In this document: positions 37,267 through 45,918 of the stretch, in pieces
Layout: every line of letters begins with the position of its first letter
Position numbering within the stretch: position 1 is the stretch's first letter
The notes under the pieces: model-generated
The model's input: the letters and a program-made list of their open reading frames with translations, nothing else
Databases searched by the model: none
Told to the model about the DNA's origin: nothing
NCBI GenBank assembly: GCA_965222535.1
Contig: OZ244957.1
Location: 2,294,001-2,358,000 of the forward strand
From: G965222535 sp965222535
GTDB taxonomy: Bacteria > Pseudomonadota > Gammaproteobacteria > HK1
Length of the DNA stretch: 64,000 nucleotides
Direction: 5' to 3'
Position numbers and translations under genes: made by a program

Positions 37267-37839
37267 ATGGCGAATTCAGACGCAGACGCAGACACTCAAT
37301 GGCTGCACGGCCTCGCGCCAGTAGTTGGTGTGCAACCAAAGGTATTGGTGTTGGGCAGTATGCCGAGCCACGACTCGTTGCGTCATGGTCAGTATTATGC
37401 CCATCCACACAATGCATTCTGGGCTATCATGGGTAACTTGTTCGGTGCTGGCAAGCATCTTGATTACAACGAACGCTATGCGATATTGAAACAGCGCCAC
37501 ATCGCGCTATGGGATGTGGTGCAACAATGCCAGCGGCGTGGCAGTATGGATACGGCAATTATTTCCAGCAGCATCGTTGTCAACAATATCCCAGCCCTGT
37601 TGCAGCACCATCCAAGTATTCGCCAAGTGTTTTTTAATGGTGCTAAAGCAGAGCAGATTTTTATCAGCCGCCTCGCATCGAAGGTAGCGCATCAGCGCAT
37701 TGCATGGCAGCGCTTACCGTCAACTAGCCCAGCACATGCGGCACTGCCTTTGGCGCGAAAGTTGGAGATGTGGCGCTGCGTCGCACGAACGGCAGCCAAT
37801 CCCGCTGACGATCGCCTGATAGCGAAGCGTAACGCCTGA
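37267..37839 (+). CDS. DNA-deoxyinosine (hypoxanthine) glycosylase
   Basis: 190 residues of the uracil-DNA glycosylase superfamily, family-6-like. Motif 1 is VLGSMPSHDSL, followed by YYAHPHNAFWAIMGNLFGAG and a motif 2 region LPSTSPAHAALP. Members remove hypoxanthine arising from adenine deamination. The stop overlaps the ATG of tsaC by one base. The start sits right after a repeat, so the promoter may be inside it. Confidence 0.88.
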   Translation: MANSDADADTQWLHGLAPVVGVQPKVLVLGSMPSHDSLRHGQYYAHPHNAFWAIMGNLFGAGKHLDYNERYAILKQRHIALWDVVQQCQRRGSMDTAIISSSIVVNNIPALLQHHPSIRQVFFNGAKAEQIFISRLASKVAHQRIAWQRLPSTSPAHAALPLARKLEMWRCVARTAANPADDRLIAKRNA

Positions 37840-38411
37840 TGACGTCAGCCCCTTACGGCATCAACAACCGGCGCTTACGATCAGCGGCGCGCGTCCTGCG
37901 CCAAGGGGGGATTATCGCCTATCCGACCGAGGCCGTATATGGCCTTGGCTGTGATCCGTTCAATCAAGCGGCGGTGCTGCGTATTTTGGCGCTGAAACGA
38001 CGCTCCGCAAGAAAAGGCTTGATCCTGATCGCCAGCACCTTTGAGCACACGCTGCCTTTCGTCAACTGGGAGGCGGTCGATCGCGCCTCGATCTTGGCTT
38101 CGTGGCCGGCAGCGGTAACGTGGGTCCTACCGGCGCTGCCCGACGCACCGCGCTGGCTCAGCGGCGATCCGCGCACGATCGCGATGCGCCTTACCGCGCA
38201 TCCGCTGTGCCGTATGCTCTGTACGCTGAGCGGTCACGCCATCGTCTCCACCAGTGCCAATCGCGCCAAGCGGCAACCGGCACGCAGCCCGCTGGCGATA
38301 CGCCATGCGTTTGGTGCCGGGGTGGACGCGATCGTACGCGGCGCTCTTGGCGGCAATCCGCACCCCAGCGTTATCCGCGATGCGCACAGCGGGGAGTGCC
38401 TGCGTCCGTGA
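37839..38411 (+). CDS. tsaC: threonylcarbamoyl-AMP synthase
   Basis: 190 residues, the short TsaC/YrdC form without a Sua5 domain. It makes threonylcarbamoyl-AMP for t6A37 of ANN-decoding tRNAs. GIIAYPTEAVYGLGCDP and LKRRSARKGLILIAS form the ATP/threonine pocket. VSTSANRAKRQPA is the conserved C-terminal signature (SANxSGxxP in most). Confidence 0.94.
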   Translation: MTSAPYGINNRRLRSAARVLRQGGIIAYPTEAVYGLGCDPFNQAAVLRILALKRRSARKGLILIASTFEHTLPFVNWEAVDRASILASWPAAVTWVLPALPDAPRWLSGDPRTIAMRLTAHPLCRMLCTLSGHAIVSTSANRAKRQPARSPLAIRHAFGAGVDAIVRGALGGNPHPSVIRDAHSGECLRP

Positions 38412-38466
38412 GCCGCATCATCCCCAGCCAAGCGCCAGCCGAGCAAGCGCCACAGGACGTGCGCTG

Positions 38467-39387
38467 ATGATCGAGGGGGCATTGGAGCGCGTCCGCGGCT
38501 GGCTGCACGCATACCAAGAGCGACTTGCTGCGGCACTGGAGGCAAGAGAAACCGCAGGCCGTTTCGTTAACCATGACTGGCAACGCGAGGGATTCGGTAG
38601 CGGGCGCACCAAAGTACTGGAGGGGGCGATATTTGAGCGCGGCGGGGTCAGCTTTTCGGACATCAGCGGCGCTTCCCTGCCTGCCGCAGCAAGCCAGCGG
38701 CAGCCACATATAGCCGACCAGCCGTTCACCGCGATGGGGGTATCGGTGGTGCTGCACCCGTACAACCCCTATGTCCCCACCTCGCACTGCAACCTGCGCC
38801 TCTTTTGTACGCGACCGCTAAACGACAGCGAAGTCCCGCTATGGTGGTTTGGCGGCGGTTTCGATCTGACCCCCTGCTACGCTTACGATGAAGACGTGCT
38901 TCACTGGCACCGCACCGCCTATAACGCCTGCGCGCCCTTCGGCGACGCCGTATACCGTGAGTACAAAGCGTGGTGTGATCGCTACTTTTATCTGCCACAC
39001 CGCGCTGAGCCACGTGGCATCGGCGGTCTTTTTTTTGACGATCTGAATGCTTGGGGGTTTGCGCGCTGCTTTGATTTTATCCGTGCTGTTGGCGATGCCT
39101 ATATGGAGGCTTACCTGCCAATCGTCGATCGCCGCTGCGGTCAGCCTTACGGCGAGCGCCAGCGCGCCTTCCAGTGCTATCGCCGCGGGCGTTATGTAGA
39201 GTTCAATTTGCTCCACGATCGCGGCACCCTGTTTGGTCTGAAAGCGGGCGGTCGTAGTGAATCGATCCTGATGTCAATGCCGCCAGTGGTGCATTGGCGT
39301 TACGCTTGGCACCCTTCGCCGGGTAGCGCTGAGGCCAAGTTGTATGAGCGTTTCCTACAGCCTCATGAATTCGATTTTGCCGACTAA
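38467..39387 (+). CDS. hemF: oxygen-dependent coproporphyrinogen III oxidase
   Basis: 306 residues from ATG 38467. It oxidatively decarboxylates coproporphyrinogen III to protoporphyrinogen IX using O2. Clear segments are HPYNPYVPTSHCNLRLF, WWFGGGFDLTPCYAYDED, RGIGGLFFDDLNAWGF and YVEFNLLHDRGTLFGLKAGG. It implies aerobic heme synthesis. The next gene (tadA) overlaps its 3' end or starts just after. Confidence 0.95.
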   Translation: MIEGALERVRGWLHAYQERLAAALEARETAGRFVNHDWQREGFGSGRTKVLEGAIFERGGVSFSDISGASLPAAASQRQPHIADQPFTAMGVSVVLHPYNPYVPTSHCNLRLFCTRPLNDSEVPLWWFGGGFDLTPCYAYDEDVLHWHRTAYNACAPFGDAVYREYKAWCDRYFYLPHRAEPRGIGGLFFDDLNAWGFARCFDFIRAVGDAYMEAYLPIVDRRCGQPYGERQRAFQCYRRGRYVEFNLLHDRGTLFGLKAGGRSESILMSMPPVVHWRYAWHPSPGSAEAKLYERFLQPHEFDFAD

Positions 39388-39940
39388 ACGCCACTTAGTG
39401 AAACGCCAGCGTTGTCAAGCCGCCGCCCCGGGCGGCGTTGCGCGAGCGAGCGCGCTTGAGCCGAGCAACGCGGCGGATCGGTACTGGATGCAACGCGCAC
39501 TTGAGTTGGCCGATGTCGCCGCCGCTCAAGATGAAGTCCCCGTGGGGGCGGTTGTGGTTGCCGCTGGCGCGTTGCTGGGCGAGGGCTGGAACGCACCGAT
39601 CGGGTGCTGTGACCCAACTGCCCATGCTGAGATCCGCGCCTTACGCGCCGCCGCCTTGAAAATTGGCAATTACCGCTTACCGGGCGCGGTCCTCTATAGC
39701 ACGCTGGAACCATGCCCGATGTGCGCCGGCGCTATCGTACATGCACGGATAGCGCGGGTGGTTTATGCCGCTGCGGATGAAAAATGGGGTGCCGGCGATA
39801 CGATTGAACAACTGCTGGATACGCTGGGAGTCAAGCACCGTATTGAGATAGCCACCGGCGTCTCGGCTGTGCACAGTATCGCCCGCTTGCAAGCTTTTTT
39901 CGCCGCTAAACGAGCGACTACCAAAAGTGATCAGGGTTGA
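39344..39940 (+). CDS. tadA: tRNA-specific adenosine deaminase
   Basis: Makes inosine 34 in tRNA-Arg(ACG). Zinc and catalytic motifs: PTAHAEIRALRAAALKIGNY (His-Ala-Glu) and LEPCPMCAGAIVHARI (PCxxC). The domain proper begins near YWMQRALELADVAAAQDEVP. ATG 39344 (inside hemF), ATG 39365 and GTG 39398 are all in frame; the first gives about 45 extra residues, so the true start is probably 39365 or 39398. A repeat follows immediately. Confidence 0.93.
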   Translation: MSVSYSLMNSILPTKRHLVKRQRCQAAAPGGVARASALEPSNAADRYWMQRALELADVAAAQDEVPVGAVVVAAGALLGEGWNAPIGCCDPTAHAEIRALRAAALKIGNYRLPGAVLYSTLEPCPMCAGAIVHARIARVVYAAADEKWGAGDTIEQLLDTLGVKHRIEIATGVSAVHSIARLQAFFAAKRATTKSDQG

Positions 39941-40320
39941 GGTGCCCTGCGGGGCTTGTCTATTGGGGAAAGGGGGATCGTTTTATTTTTAATTAGGAGC
40001 GCCTAACGGCGCACCGTTCGCTGACCGGCGAAGACCACTCAGCGGCACCCTGAAATGATTGCTGGAAGGGTCATTGCCCCCAATTCAAGAGCGCTGCCAG
40101 AAGCCATGCCAGAGCCTTACTATCGCCCTCGGTCATGCACGGCGCTAAGCCGAAAGCGCAGGCTGTACTGGGGTTAGGGGCTTGGGGGAAGGGAGTACCG
40201 CGTTTGGTATGTTAAACACGCCCTCACCCTTCCCCCAATACAAACGTCTTTTCTGCAAATCTCTCCATAACAACCAAGCTGCGCTTGGGTGTTATGGATT
40301 AAAAAATAAAACCAGCCACC
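39938..40320. repeat. repeat A end joined to B-type repeat (copy B4)
   Basis: GAGGTGCCCTGCGGGGCTTG, TCTATTGGGG is the A end; it switches to B sequence (TTTTATTTTTAATTAGGAGC). Inside are TTGGGGGAAGGG (40182-40193) pairing with CCCTTCCCCCAA (40227-40238), and a hairpin TCCATAACAACCAAGC (40264-40279) / GCTTGGGTGTTATGGA (40283-40298), 15 of 16 paired. No gene is in this stretch. Confidence 0.88.
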
Positions 40321-40347
40321 CGCCGAGACTCCCCACCAACAATTGTA

Positions 40348-41547
40348 CTACCAACAGTTGGTCTCGCGGATGGGTTGGTCGTCGAGCACCCGCTGGTAAC
40401 CGAAGCGTTGCAGGTCAATGCTACGGTACTCACCGTAGCTGATCAGCTCCGCCAAGGCGCGTCCAACCGCGGGCGACTGTTGCATCCCGTGGCCGGAAAA
40501 GCCGCAGGCGAGGTAGAAGTTGTCGAGTTCAGGAGGCAAGCCGATGATTAGATTTTCATCCAAGGTGTTGAAGTCGTAATGGCAACTGTAGGATTGGGTC
40601 AGCTTAATGCGATCGAAAACCGTGATGGCATCGGCGAGGATCGGCCAGATGGTGTGCTCAAAGTAATCGGGATCAGGTTCAACGAAATCAAAGGTTTCCC
40701 CATCTAGGGCAGGCGGCGGCGCGTAATTGCACAGGAAACCGCTGCCTTCACTGCGAAATACCATGCCGCAGGGCAGCACCACCAGCGGATACGCGGATAG
40801 GTCGCCGAACTGCGCGCGGAACAGATACGTGGTGCGCAGGCGCGATTCGATCGGCAGTTCGACCCCCGCACTGGCAGCGATGGCACGCGCACCACTGGCA
40901 CCAGCGGCGTTGATCACAGCACCGGCGGTGATCACGCGCTGGTCGTTGAGCTCCACCCCGGTTGCGCGGCGACCGACACGCTGCACCTGCGCCGCGGTGG
41001 CCTCGATATAATCAACGCCAAGTGCTTTGGCTTTGCGTTTGAAGGCTTGCAATAGCCGATAAGGATCGGTCCAGCCTTCGTTGCGTTCGCCGAGGAAGCC
41101 GCCTGCGGTTTGAGCGCTGCGCAGCAGCGGATAGCGCGCCGCCAACTCAGCGGCGTCAAGGAACCGGATGGCACCGCCGCATTGCTGTTGGATGGCATGA
41201 TTGCGCTGCATCAACGGCAACGTTTCTAGGGTTGCCAGCAACAGGTAGCCGCGTTCATGAAACACCAGCCCGAGATCCTCGCCGTCAAGCGCTAAGTGAT
41301 CGTTGACATGGTGTACAAACTCGGCACCATAAAGGCTCATCAGTATGTTCTCTGGGGTTGAGAACTGTTGCCGGATACCCCCGGCGGCGCGCGCCGAAGG
41401 GCTTTTGCGGTAGCTCGGATCGCGCTCAATGACAGCGATCGAGCCGCCAAAAGCGATCCCTTCCGAGGCAAGGAAATAAGCGCAAGCGCCGCCAACCAGC
41501 CCGCCGCCAACGATAACCACGTCATAGCTGTCTTTGTGTTGCAGCAT
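40348..41547 (-). CDS. FAD-dependent oxidoreductase (DAO family)
   Basis: 399 residues. The FAD dinucleotide-binding N-terminus is DVVIVGGGLVGGACAYFLAS, followed by SARAAGGIRQQFSTPENILM. The C-terminal FAD/substrate segment is YLACGFSGHGMQQSPAVG. It resembles the sarcosine oxidase beta/glycine oxidase group that oxidises N-methylated or small amino acids; the substrate is not determinable. It is transcribed divergently from mmsA across a 450-base gap holding repeat A10. Confidence 0.85.
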   Translation of the reverse strand: MLQHKDSYDVVIVGGGLVGGACAYFLASEGIAFGGSIAVIERDPSYRKSPSARAAGGIRQQFSTPENILMSLYGAEFVHHVNDHLALDGEDLGLVFHERGYLLLATLETLPLMQRNHAIQQQCGGAIRFLDAAELAARYPLLRSAQTAGGFLGERNEGWTDPYRLLQAFKRKAKALGVDYIEATAAQVQRVGRRATGVELNDQRVITAGAVINAAGASGARAIAASAGVELPIESRLRTTYLFRAQFGDLSAYPLVVLPCGMVFRSEGSGFLCNYAPPPALDGETFDFVEPDPDYFEHTIWPILADAITVFDRIKLTQSYSCHYDFNTLDENLIIGLPPELDNFYLACGFSGHGMQQSPAVGRALAELISYGEYRSIDLQRFGYQRVLDDQPIRETNCW

Positions 41548-41728
41548 CTCGTTGCTACCTAGGTGAAGCGTTACCGAAAATTGAGGCGACTGTGCTAAAG
41601 TACATTAGCTGCAGTTGATGAGCGCCGCGCCGTGCAAAACGGCGGCGGCGCGACCAAGCCCAATATACAATATAAGCGCAAAAACAAACCAACAGCATGG
41701 GCATCATAGGGGTAGTTCACGTTTGACC

Positions 41729-41878
41729 GCCTCGAAAAACTCAGTGAAGCGGATTCTTCGAGGTACCACTCATTCGGAGAAGGGTTATAAATTCATAACT
41801 TAATCGAGCTTACGTTATAGGGGATCAACCTCCTTCCCTTCCCTCACCTCCATCCGCTTCAAGGTTTTCGAGGTGCCC
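41729..41878. repeat. repeat A (copy A10)
   Basis: CGCCTCGAAAAACTCAGTGA and TTCTTCGAGGTACC arms, a core with GAGAAGGGTTATAAATTCAT and CTTACGTTATAG, and the end CAAGGTTTTCGAGGTGCCC. The rest of the 41548-41995 gap shows no gene. Confidence 0.85.
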
Positions 41879-41995
41879 GTTGTAACATCGCGAGCGCGGT
41901 AAGGTTAAAACTTGCTGCCTGCGATAACGCCCCCTCCTTCAAAGCGGCCCACTTAGCACCTCAAGTTGACTCGTTCAGTCTATCGGAGAATCCGC

Positions 41996-43507
41996 ATGGA
42001 TCCTGTACCGAAGCTCCATCACTACATCAACGGCGAACGCATCGTCAGCGAATCCAACCATTACGGCGCGGTTTATGATCCAGCAAGCGGCAAGCGCCGC
42101 GCGCAAACGCCGTTCGCCACCAGCGCCGAGGTCGATCGCGCAGTGGCGGCGGGACGGGCGGCGTTCGCTCGTTGGTCGGGGACGCCGCCGATGCAGCGCG
42201 CACGGGTGCTGTTCCGCTTTCGCGATAAACTGGAGCAGCATCGCGCCGAGCTGGCGGCGATCGTGTCCGCAGAGCACGGCAAAACGCTGGAGGATGCCAG
42301 CGGCTCGGTGCAGCGTGGCCTAGAAGTGGTGGAATTCGCGTGCGGCATACCGCAATTACTCAAAGGCGAGATCAGCGAGCAGGTAGCGAACGGGATTGAC
42401 AGCTTCTGCGTGCGCCAAGCGCTTGGGGTATGCGTTGGTATTACCCCATTCAATTTTCCGGCGATGGTGCCGATGTGGATGTTCCCCATCGCCATCGCCT
42501 GTGGCAACACTTTCATTCTCAAGCCATCAGAAAAAGACCCGTCCTGCGCCGTACGCTTAGCAGAATTGGCATCTTTGTCAGGGTTGCCGGCGGGAGTGTT
42601 GAATGTCATTAACGGCAGCAAACGGGTGGTCGATCAATTGTTGCATCATCGCGATGTGGCTGCCGTCAGCTTTGTCGGATCAACCGCAGTTGCTGAATAC
42701 ATTCACCACACCGGCAGCGCCAATGGCAAGCGCGTACAGGCCTTGGGGGGCGCTAAAAATCACTTGGTAGTGATGCCGGACGCCGACATGAAGCAAGTCA
42801 CCGAAGCCCTGATCGGCTCGGCGTACGGCTCTGCCGGCGAGCGCTGCATGGCGGTTTCAGTGGCTGTTGCGGTCGGTGAGCAAACCGCCGATACGCTGGT
42901 GCAAAACCTGCTGCCGCGCGTCAAAGCAATTAAAGTAGGTGCCTATGATCAGCCTGAAGCAGAAATGGGACCGCTGATAACCGCTGAACACCGTGACAAG
43001 GTATTGAACTATATCGCTGACGGTGTCGCCGAAGGAGCGGAACTGGTATTGGATGGGCGCGATTGTAAGGTAGCTGGCAATGAGGACGGCTTCTTTCTCG
43101 GCGGCTGCCTGTTTGACCGTGTACAACCCCAGATGCGCATCTATCGCGAGGAGATTTTTGGTCCAGTGCTGTCGGTCGTCAGGGTCAATGATTATGAACA
43201 GGCGCTGGCGTTGGTCAACGAGCATGAGTACGGCAACGGTGCCGCCATCTTCACCCGCGATGGGGATGCCGCCCGCGATTTTCAAACCCGCGCTGCGATC
43301 GGCATGATTGGCGTTAATGTGCCAATTCCAGTGCCGTCTGCGTACTATAGCTTCGGCGGTTGGAAACGCTCCTTATTTGGCGATCACTTCATGCACGGTC
43401 CGGAAGGGGTGCGTTTCTTTACTCGCCTGAAAACCATCACCGCGCGGTGGCCCTCTGGGATCCGCGAGGGCGCGCAGTTTAACTTCAAATCGGGTGCCGA
43501 AGCGTAG
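41996..43507 (+). CDS. mmsA: CoA-acylating methylmalonate-semialdehyde dehydrogenase
   Basis: 503 residues from ATG 41996, with TCGGAGAATCC upstream; an in-frame ATG at 41966 is less typical. An aldehyde dehydrogenase converting methylmalonate or malonate semialdehyde to propionyl- or acetyl-CoA in valine, inositol or beta-alanine breakdown. The catalytic Cys284 lies in YGSAGERCMAVSVAV. MMSDH-typical stretches are GVCVGITPFNFPAMVPMWMF and IGVNVPIPVPSAYYSFGGWK. Confidence 0.95.
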   Translation: MDPVPKLHHYINGERIVSESNHYGAVYDPASGKRRAQTPFATSAEVDRAVAAGRAAFARWSGTPPMQRARVLFRFRDKLEQHRAELAAIVSAEHGKTLEDASGSVQRGLEVVEFACGIPQLLKGEISEQVANGIDSFCVRQALGVCVGITPFNFPAMVPMWMFPIAIACGNTFILKPSEKDPSCAVRLAELASLSGLPAGVLNVINGSKRVVDQLLHHRDVAAVSFVGSTAVAEYIHHTGSANGKRVQALGGAKNHLVVMPDADMKQVTEALIGSAYGSAGERCMAVSVAVAVGEQTADTLVQNLLPRVKAIKVGAYDQPEAEMGPLITAEHRDKVLNYIADGVAEGAELVLDGRDCKVAGNEDGFFLGGCLFDRVQPQMRIYREEIFGPVLSVVRVNDYEQALALVNEHEYGNGAAIFTRDGDAARDFQTRAAIGMIGVNVPIPVPSAYYSFGGWKRSLFGDHFMHGPEGVRFFTRLKTITARWPSGIREGAQFNFKSGAEA

Positions 43508-43569
43508 GTGCCCCGGCGGTTCCCAGAGGCGGCACGTCAGCCGGCGCGCGCTGACGTGCCGCGCGCCAG

Positions 43570-43905
43570 CAACTGGAGCATATACTCATGCTACTTAAAG
43601 ATGCAGGAAAGGGCTATTTTTCATGCTCTCATTCCAAAGCTACTGCTCGAAGTCATTCCAGAGCATCCAACGGAGCAGAACAGTAGGCGTCAATTAAGAT
43701 CTGCGGTCATGCAGGGGATGAGGGGTTGGGGGAAGGGGGGTACCGTAGACTTACTGGAGTCGATCGAATAGTCCCCCCTTTCCCCAATATGAACGTCTTT
43801 TGGCCACCCCCTGAAAGCTAAGCGCCGCTTGTTTTTTCAGGATTAAATAACGCTTCAGATTCCAGAGCACCGCCCGAAGCCCATTCCAGAGCGTTTACGA
43901 AGCCA
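43570..43905. repeat. B-type repeat (copy B5)
   Basis: TATACTCATGCTACTTAAAG (a B-end motif), GGGGTTGGGGGAAGGGGGGT with a facing CCCCCCTTTCCCCAATATGA. A weaker hairpin CCTGAAAGCTAAGC (43810-43823) / GCTTGTTTTTTCAGG (43827-43841) follows. The whole mmsA to tRNA gap is repeat-like. Confidence 0.8.
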
Positions 43906-43992
43906 GCCTCCCAGAAGAAGACCATGCGAAGCATGGGAGCGTGCTCAATCAAGCATCTTCAAGTAGAAAAGGTATATTGCCTTATTCAGGCT

Positions 43993-44080
43993 TGGCGGTG
44001 AGGGTGGGATTCGAACCCACGGAACCTTTCGGTTCGCTGGTTTTCAAGACCAGTGCTTTAGGCCACTCAGCCACCTCACC
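43993..44080 (-). tRNA. tRNA-Ser (UGA)
   Basis: An 88-base class II tRNA on the minus strand, with encoded CCA (43993-43995) and discriminator G. The acceptor stem is GGTGAGG/CCTCACC. The anticodon stem CTGGT/ACCAG encloses loop CTTGAAA, giving anticodon TGA. The long variable arm (GCGAACCGAAAGGTTC) is typical of tRNA-Ser, and the T arm GTGGGTTCGAATCCCAC is intact. It lies 230 bases left of the first integron cassette array, and tRNA genes are common borders of acquired DNA. Confidence 0.96.
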
Positions 44081-44312
44081 TTGCGTTATTGCAAGCGCAT
44101 CACCGCTGCGCCCGACCGTAGACGGGCGCTTGCCTTGCGTTGCGACAGTATTTTCTAATCCGGAAATGAGCCTGAAGGAAGTTGGGTATTGTAACCAATA
44201 TTCAGGATTTGAAATGGAGACGTTCATGAAGTGTTCTTTAATCACGCATGGATTATACATTACTCGACAGCAACTGCCTAGTATCATACAGTCATAACCT
44301 GTCTAATATATT

Positions 44313-44319
44313 GTTAGGT
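44313..44319 (+). other. possible integron recombination core site
   Basis: GTTAGGT matches the GTTRRRY core and lies 21 bases before the first cassette gene. It would be the left boundary of the array, either an attI-like site or the tail of a lost attC. No folded attC arm is obvious to its left. The match is short, so confidence is low. Confidence 0.4.
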
Positions 44320-44340
44320 GTTTAATTCAAGGAGATAAAT

Positions 44341-44655
44341 ATGCCAGGTAACTACCCTGACAGAATTAAAAAGCTACCCTTATACGACGGGCGTTTTGAT
44401 GCGTATAAATTGGAGGCGAAAGGCAGTGATGTACTGTTCGCCTCATACCCTGCCGGGACTTCCATCCCTCCACATACACACGAGACAGATAATTACGGCG
44501 TAATAACCCGTGGAGAATTAATCCTAAAAATGAATGGCGAGAAAACGTATGTTGGAATGGGTGACTGGTATCACGTACCAGCAAATACAGAACATGCCGC
44601 TGATTTTGAAATCGACACTGATGAAATTGAATTCTGGTTTCAAAAAAACACATAA
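44341..44655 (+). CDS. cupin-domain protein (integron cassette gene)
   Basis: 104 residues of a single-domain cupin. The metal-binding motif 1 is PPHTHETDNYGVITRGEL; motif 2 ends WYHVPANTEHAADFE. The strong ribosome binding site AAGGAG lies 7 bases before ATG. The stop TAA is embedded in the first core site of attC1, as is usual for cassette genes. The sequence is AT-rich compared with core genes. The ligand is unknown. Confidence 0.85.
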   Translation: MPGNYPDRIKKLPLYDGRFDAYKLEAKGSDVLFASYPAGTSIPPHTHETDNYGVITRGELILKMNGEKTYVGMGDWYHVPANTEHAADFEIDTDEIEFWFQKNT

Positions 44656-44722
44656 CAAACGCATGCAGTCTGGTCAGCAAACCGCTACACGCTTTGCTGA
44701 CCGCTGGTGCGAAGCGTTATGC
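44650..44722 (+). other. attC site 1
   Basis: ACATAAC (44650-44656) at the left pairs with GTTATGC (44716-44722) at the right. Inner arms GGTCAGCAAA and TTTGCTGACC pair. The conserved CGCATGCAGTC and GCTGGTGCG blocks match the other five sites. Confidence 0.85.
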
Positions 44723-44741
44723 GATTCAAAAGAAAAAGACA

Positions 44742-45536
44742 TGTCTAAAAGTATTGAGTTCTACACGCAAAAAACGATCGCATCATGGGATGAAGCAGCC
44801 CCTATTCATGGGTCGATCAATTCGTTATTAGCTGACAAAGTCGCAAATCAAGATTTCAACAATCTGAATCCGTATTTTAATGCGCTAGTCGATACCTACG
44901 GCGTACGCGATAAGTCAGTTGTCCAAGTTTGCTGTAACAACGGTGTCGATTTACTTTCTCCTAAGGAATAAGGGTGCTGGTCGTTGCCTTGGCATTGATG
45001 GTTCCAGAGCATTCATAGATCAAGCGATTAGCCTAGCCAAATCCGCAGGTCACCCTGATATTGAGTTTTGTTGCTCGGATATCCATGAGCTCCCCGACAA
45101 GTATCGATCCTCATTTGATGCCGTGATAATTATCGTCGGCGTATTGGGCTGGATGCCTGATATCAATCGTTTTATGGAGACTTGTTCCTCATTATTGGTA
45201 CCTAGTGGAAGTCTCCTCATGGAAGAACTCCACCCAATCCTTGGGATGTACAAAGAAGGGGATCCGTCATTCATCAATTATTCCTATTTCTACACGGAAC
45301 CATTTAGGGATACCAATGGGCTAGATTATTTCACCTACGAAAAATACGATGCCATAGAAAATTTTTCGTTCCATCACTCACTCGTGAATATTTTCATGTC
45401 TGCAATTGCCAACAACTTACAGTTAGAGCATGTTAAGGAACTTAATTACAATGTCGGTAACTTTTGTGCCGATTTGGAGTTCTCCAAGACCAACCCACCA
45501 CTAGGAATAAATTTAGGATGGCGAAAAATCGCATAA
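44742..45536 (+). pseudogene. SAM methyltransferase cassette, frameshifted
   Basis: The ORF from ATG 44742 (MSKSIEFYTQKTIASWDEAA) reads up to SVVQVCCNNGVDLLS, the SAM-binding motif I, and then stops at 44971. The fold continues in another frame with GAGRCLGIDGSRAFIDQAIS and FDAVIIIVGVLGWMPDINRF, ending at 45536. One base indel near 44958 (TTTCTCCTAAGG) restores about 264 residues. Its stop overlaps attC2. It starts 20 bases after attC1, so it is a single-gene cassette. Confidence 0.8.
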
Positions 45537-45603
45537 CAAGCGTATGCAGTCGGATCGACAAACCGGCTACGCGCTTTGTCGACGCTGATGCGGGGCGCTA
45601 GGC
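45531..45603 (+). other. attC site 2
   Basis: GCATAAC (45531-45537) and GCTAGGC (45597-45603), a one-base variant of GTTAGGC. Inner arms GACAAA and TTTGTC pair, flanked by CGTATGCAGTCGG and GCTGATGCGG blocks. It is 73 bp, the same as attC1. Confidence 0.83.
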
Positions 45604-45634
45604 CGCTTTACTACACGATGTCGTAAGAACGCAT

Positions 45635-45918
45635 ATGCAAAATTTGGTAAAGCACGCACTATATCTATTTCTATGGATTACGGGGCTGACTGCCTTAATA
45701 ACTCTAGCTGGCATAAGCTATGTATGGTTTTTCTCAGAGGCAAAAGAGCTACCACATTTAGAATGGCTAATCGGCTCAGTAATTGTTGAGATTGCTGTTG
45801 TAGTCTTAATGCTTGCAAGAAAAGGAATGAAGTACCTACCTGACACTCAAACAGATAAAGAGCCAAAAGATACACTTAAATTTATGGAAGATTTTATTTC
45901 CACTGGAACAAGCGTAAC
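45635..45918 (+). pseudogene. cassette gene, 5' part (split by IS481 element)
   Basis: N-terminal part of a membrane protein: two hydrophobic segments (LYLFLWITGLTALITLAGIS and WLIGSVIVEIAVVVLMLA), then a charged region up to TGTSVT. There the IS481 element interrupts it; read-through adds a few IS-encoded residues to 45970. The other half lies at 47062-47422. Joining across the 6-bp duplication restores TGTSVTVVSNRVSW in frame. The family is unknown. Confidence 0.8.
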
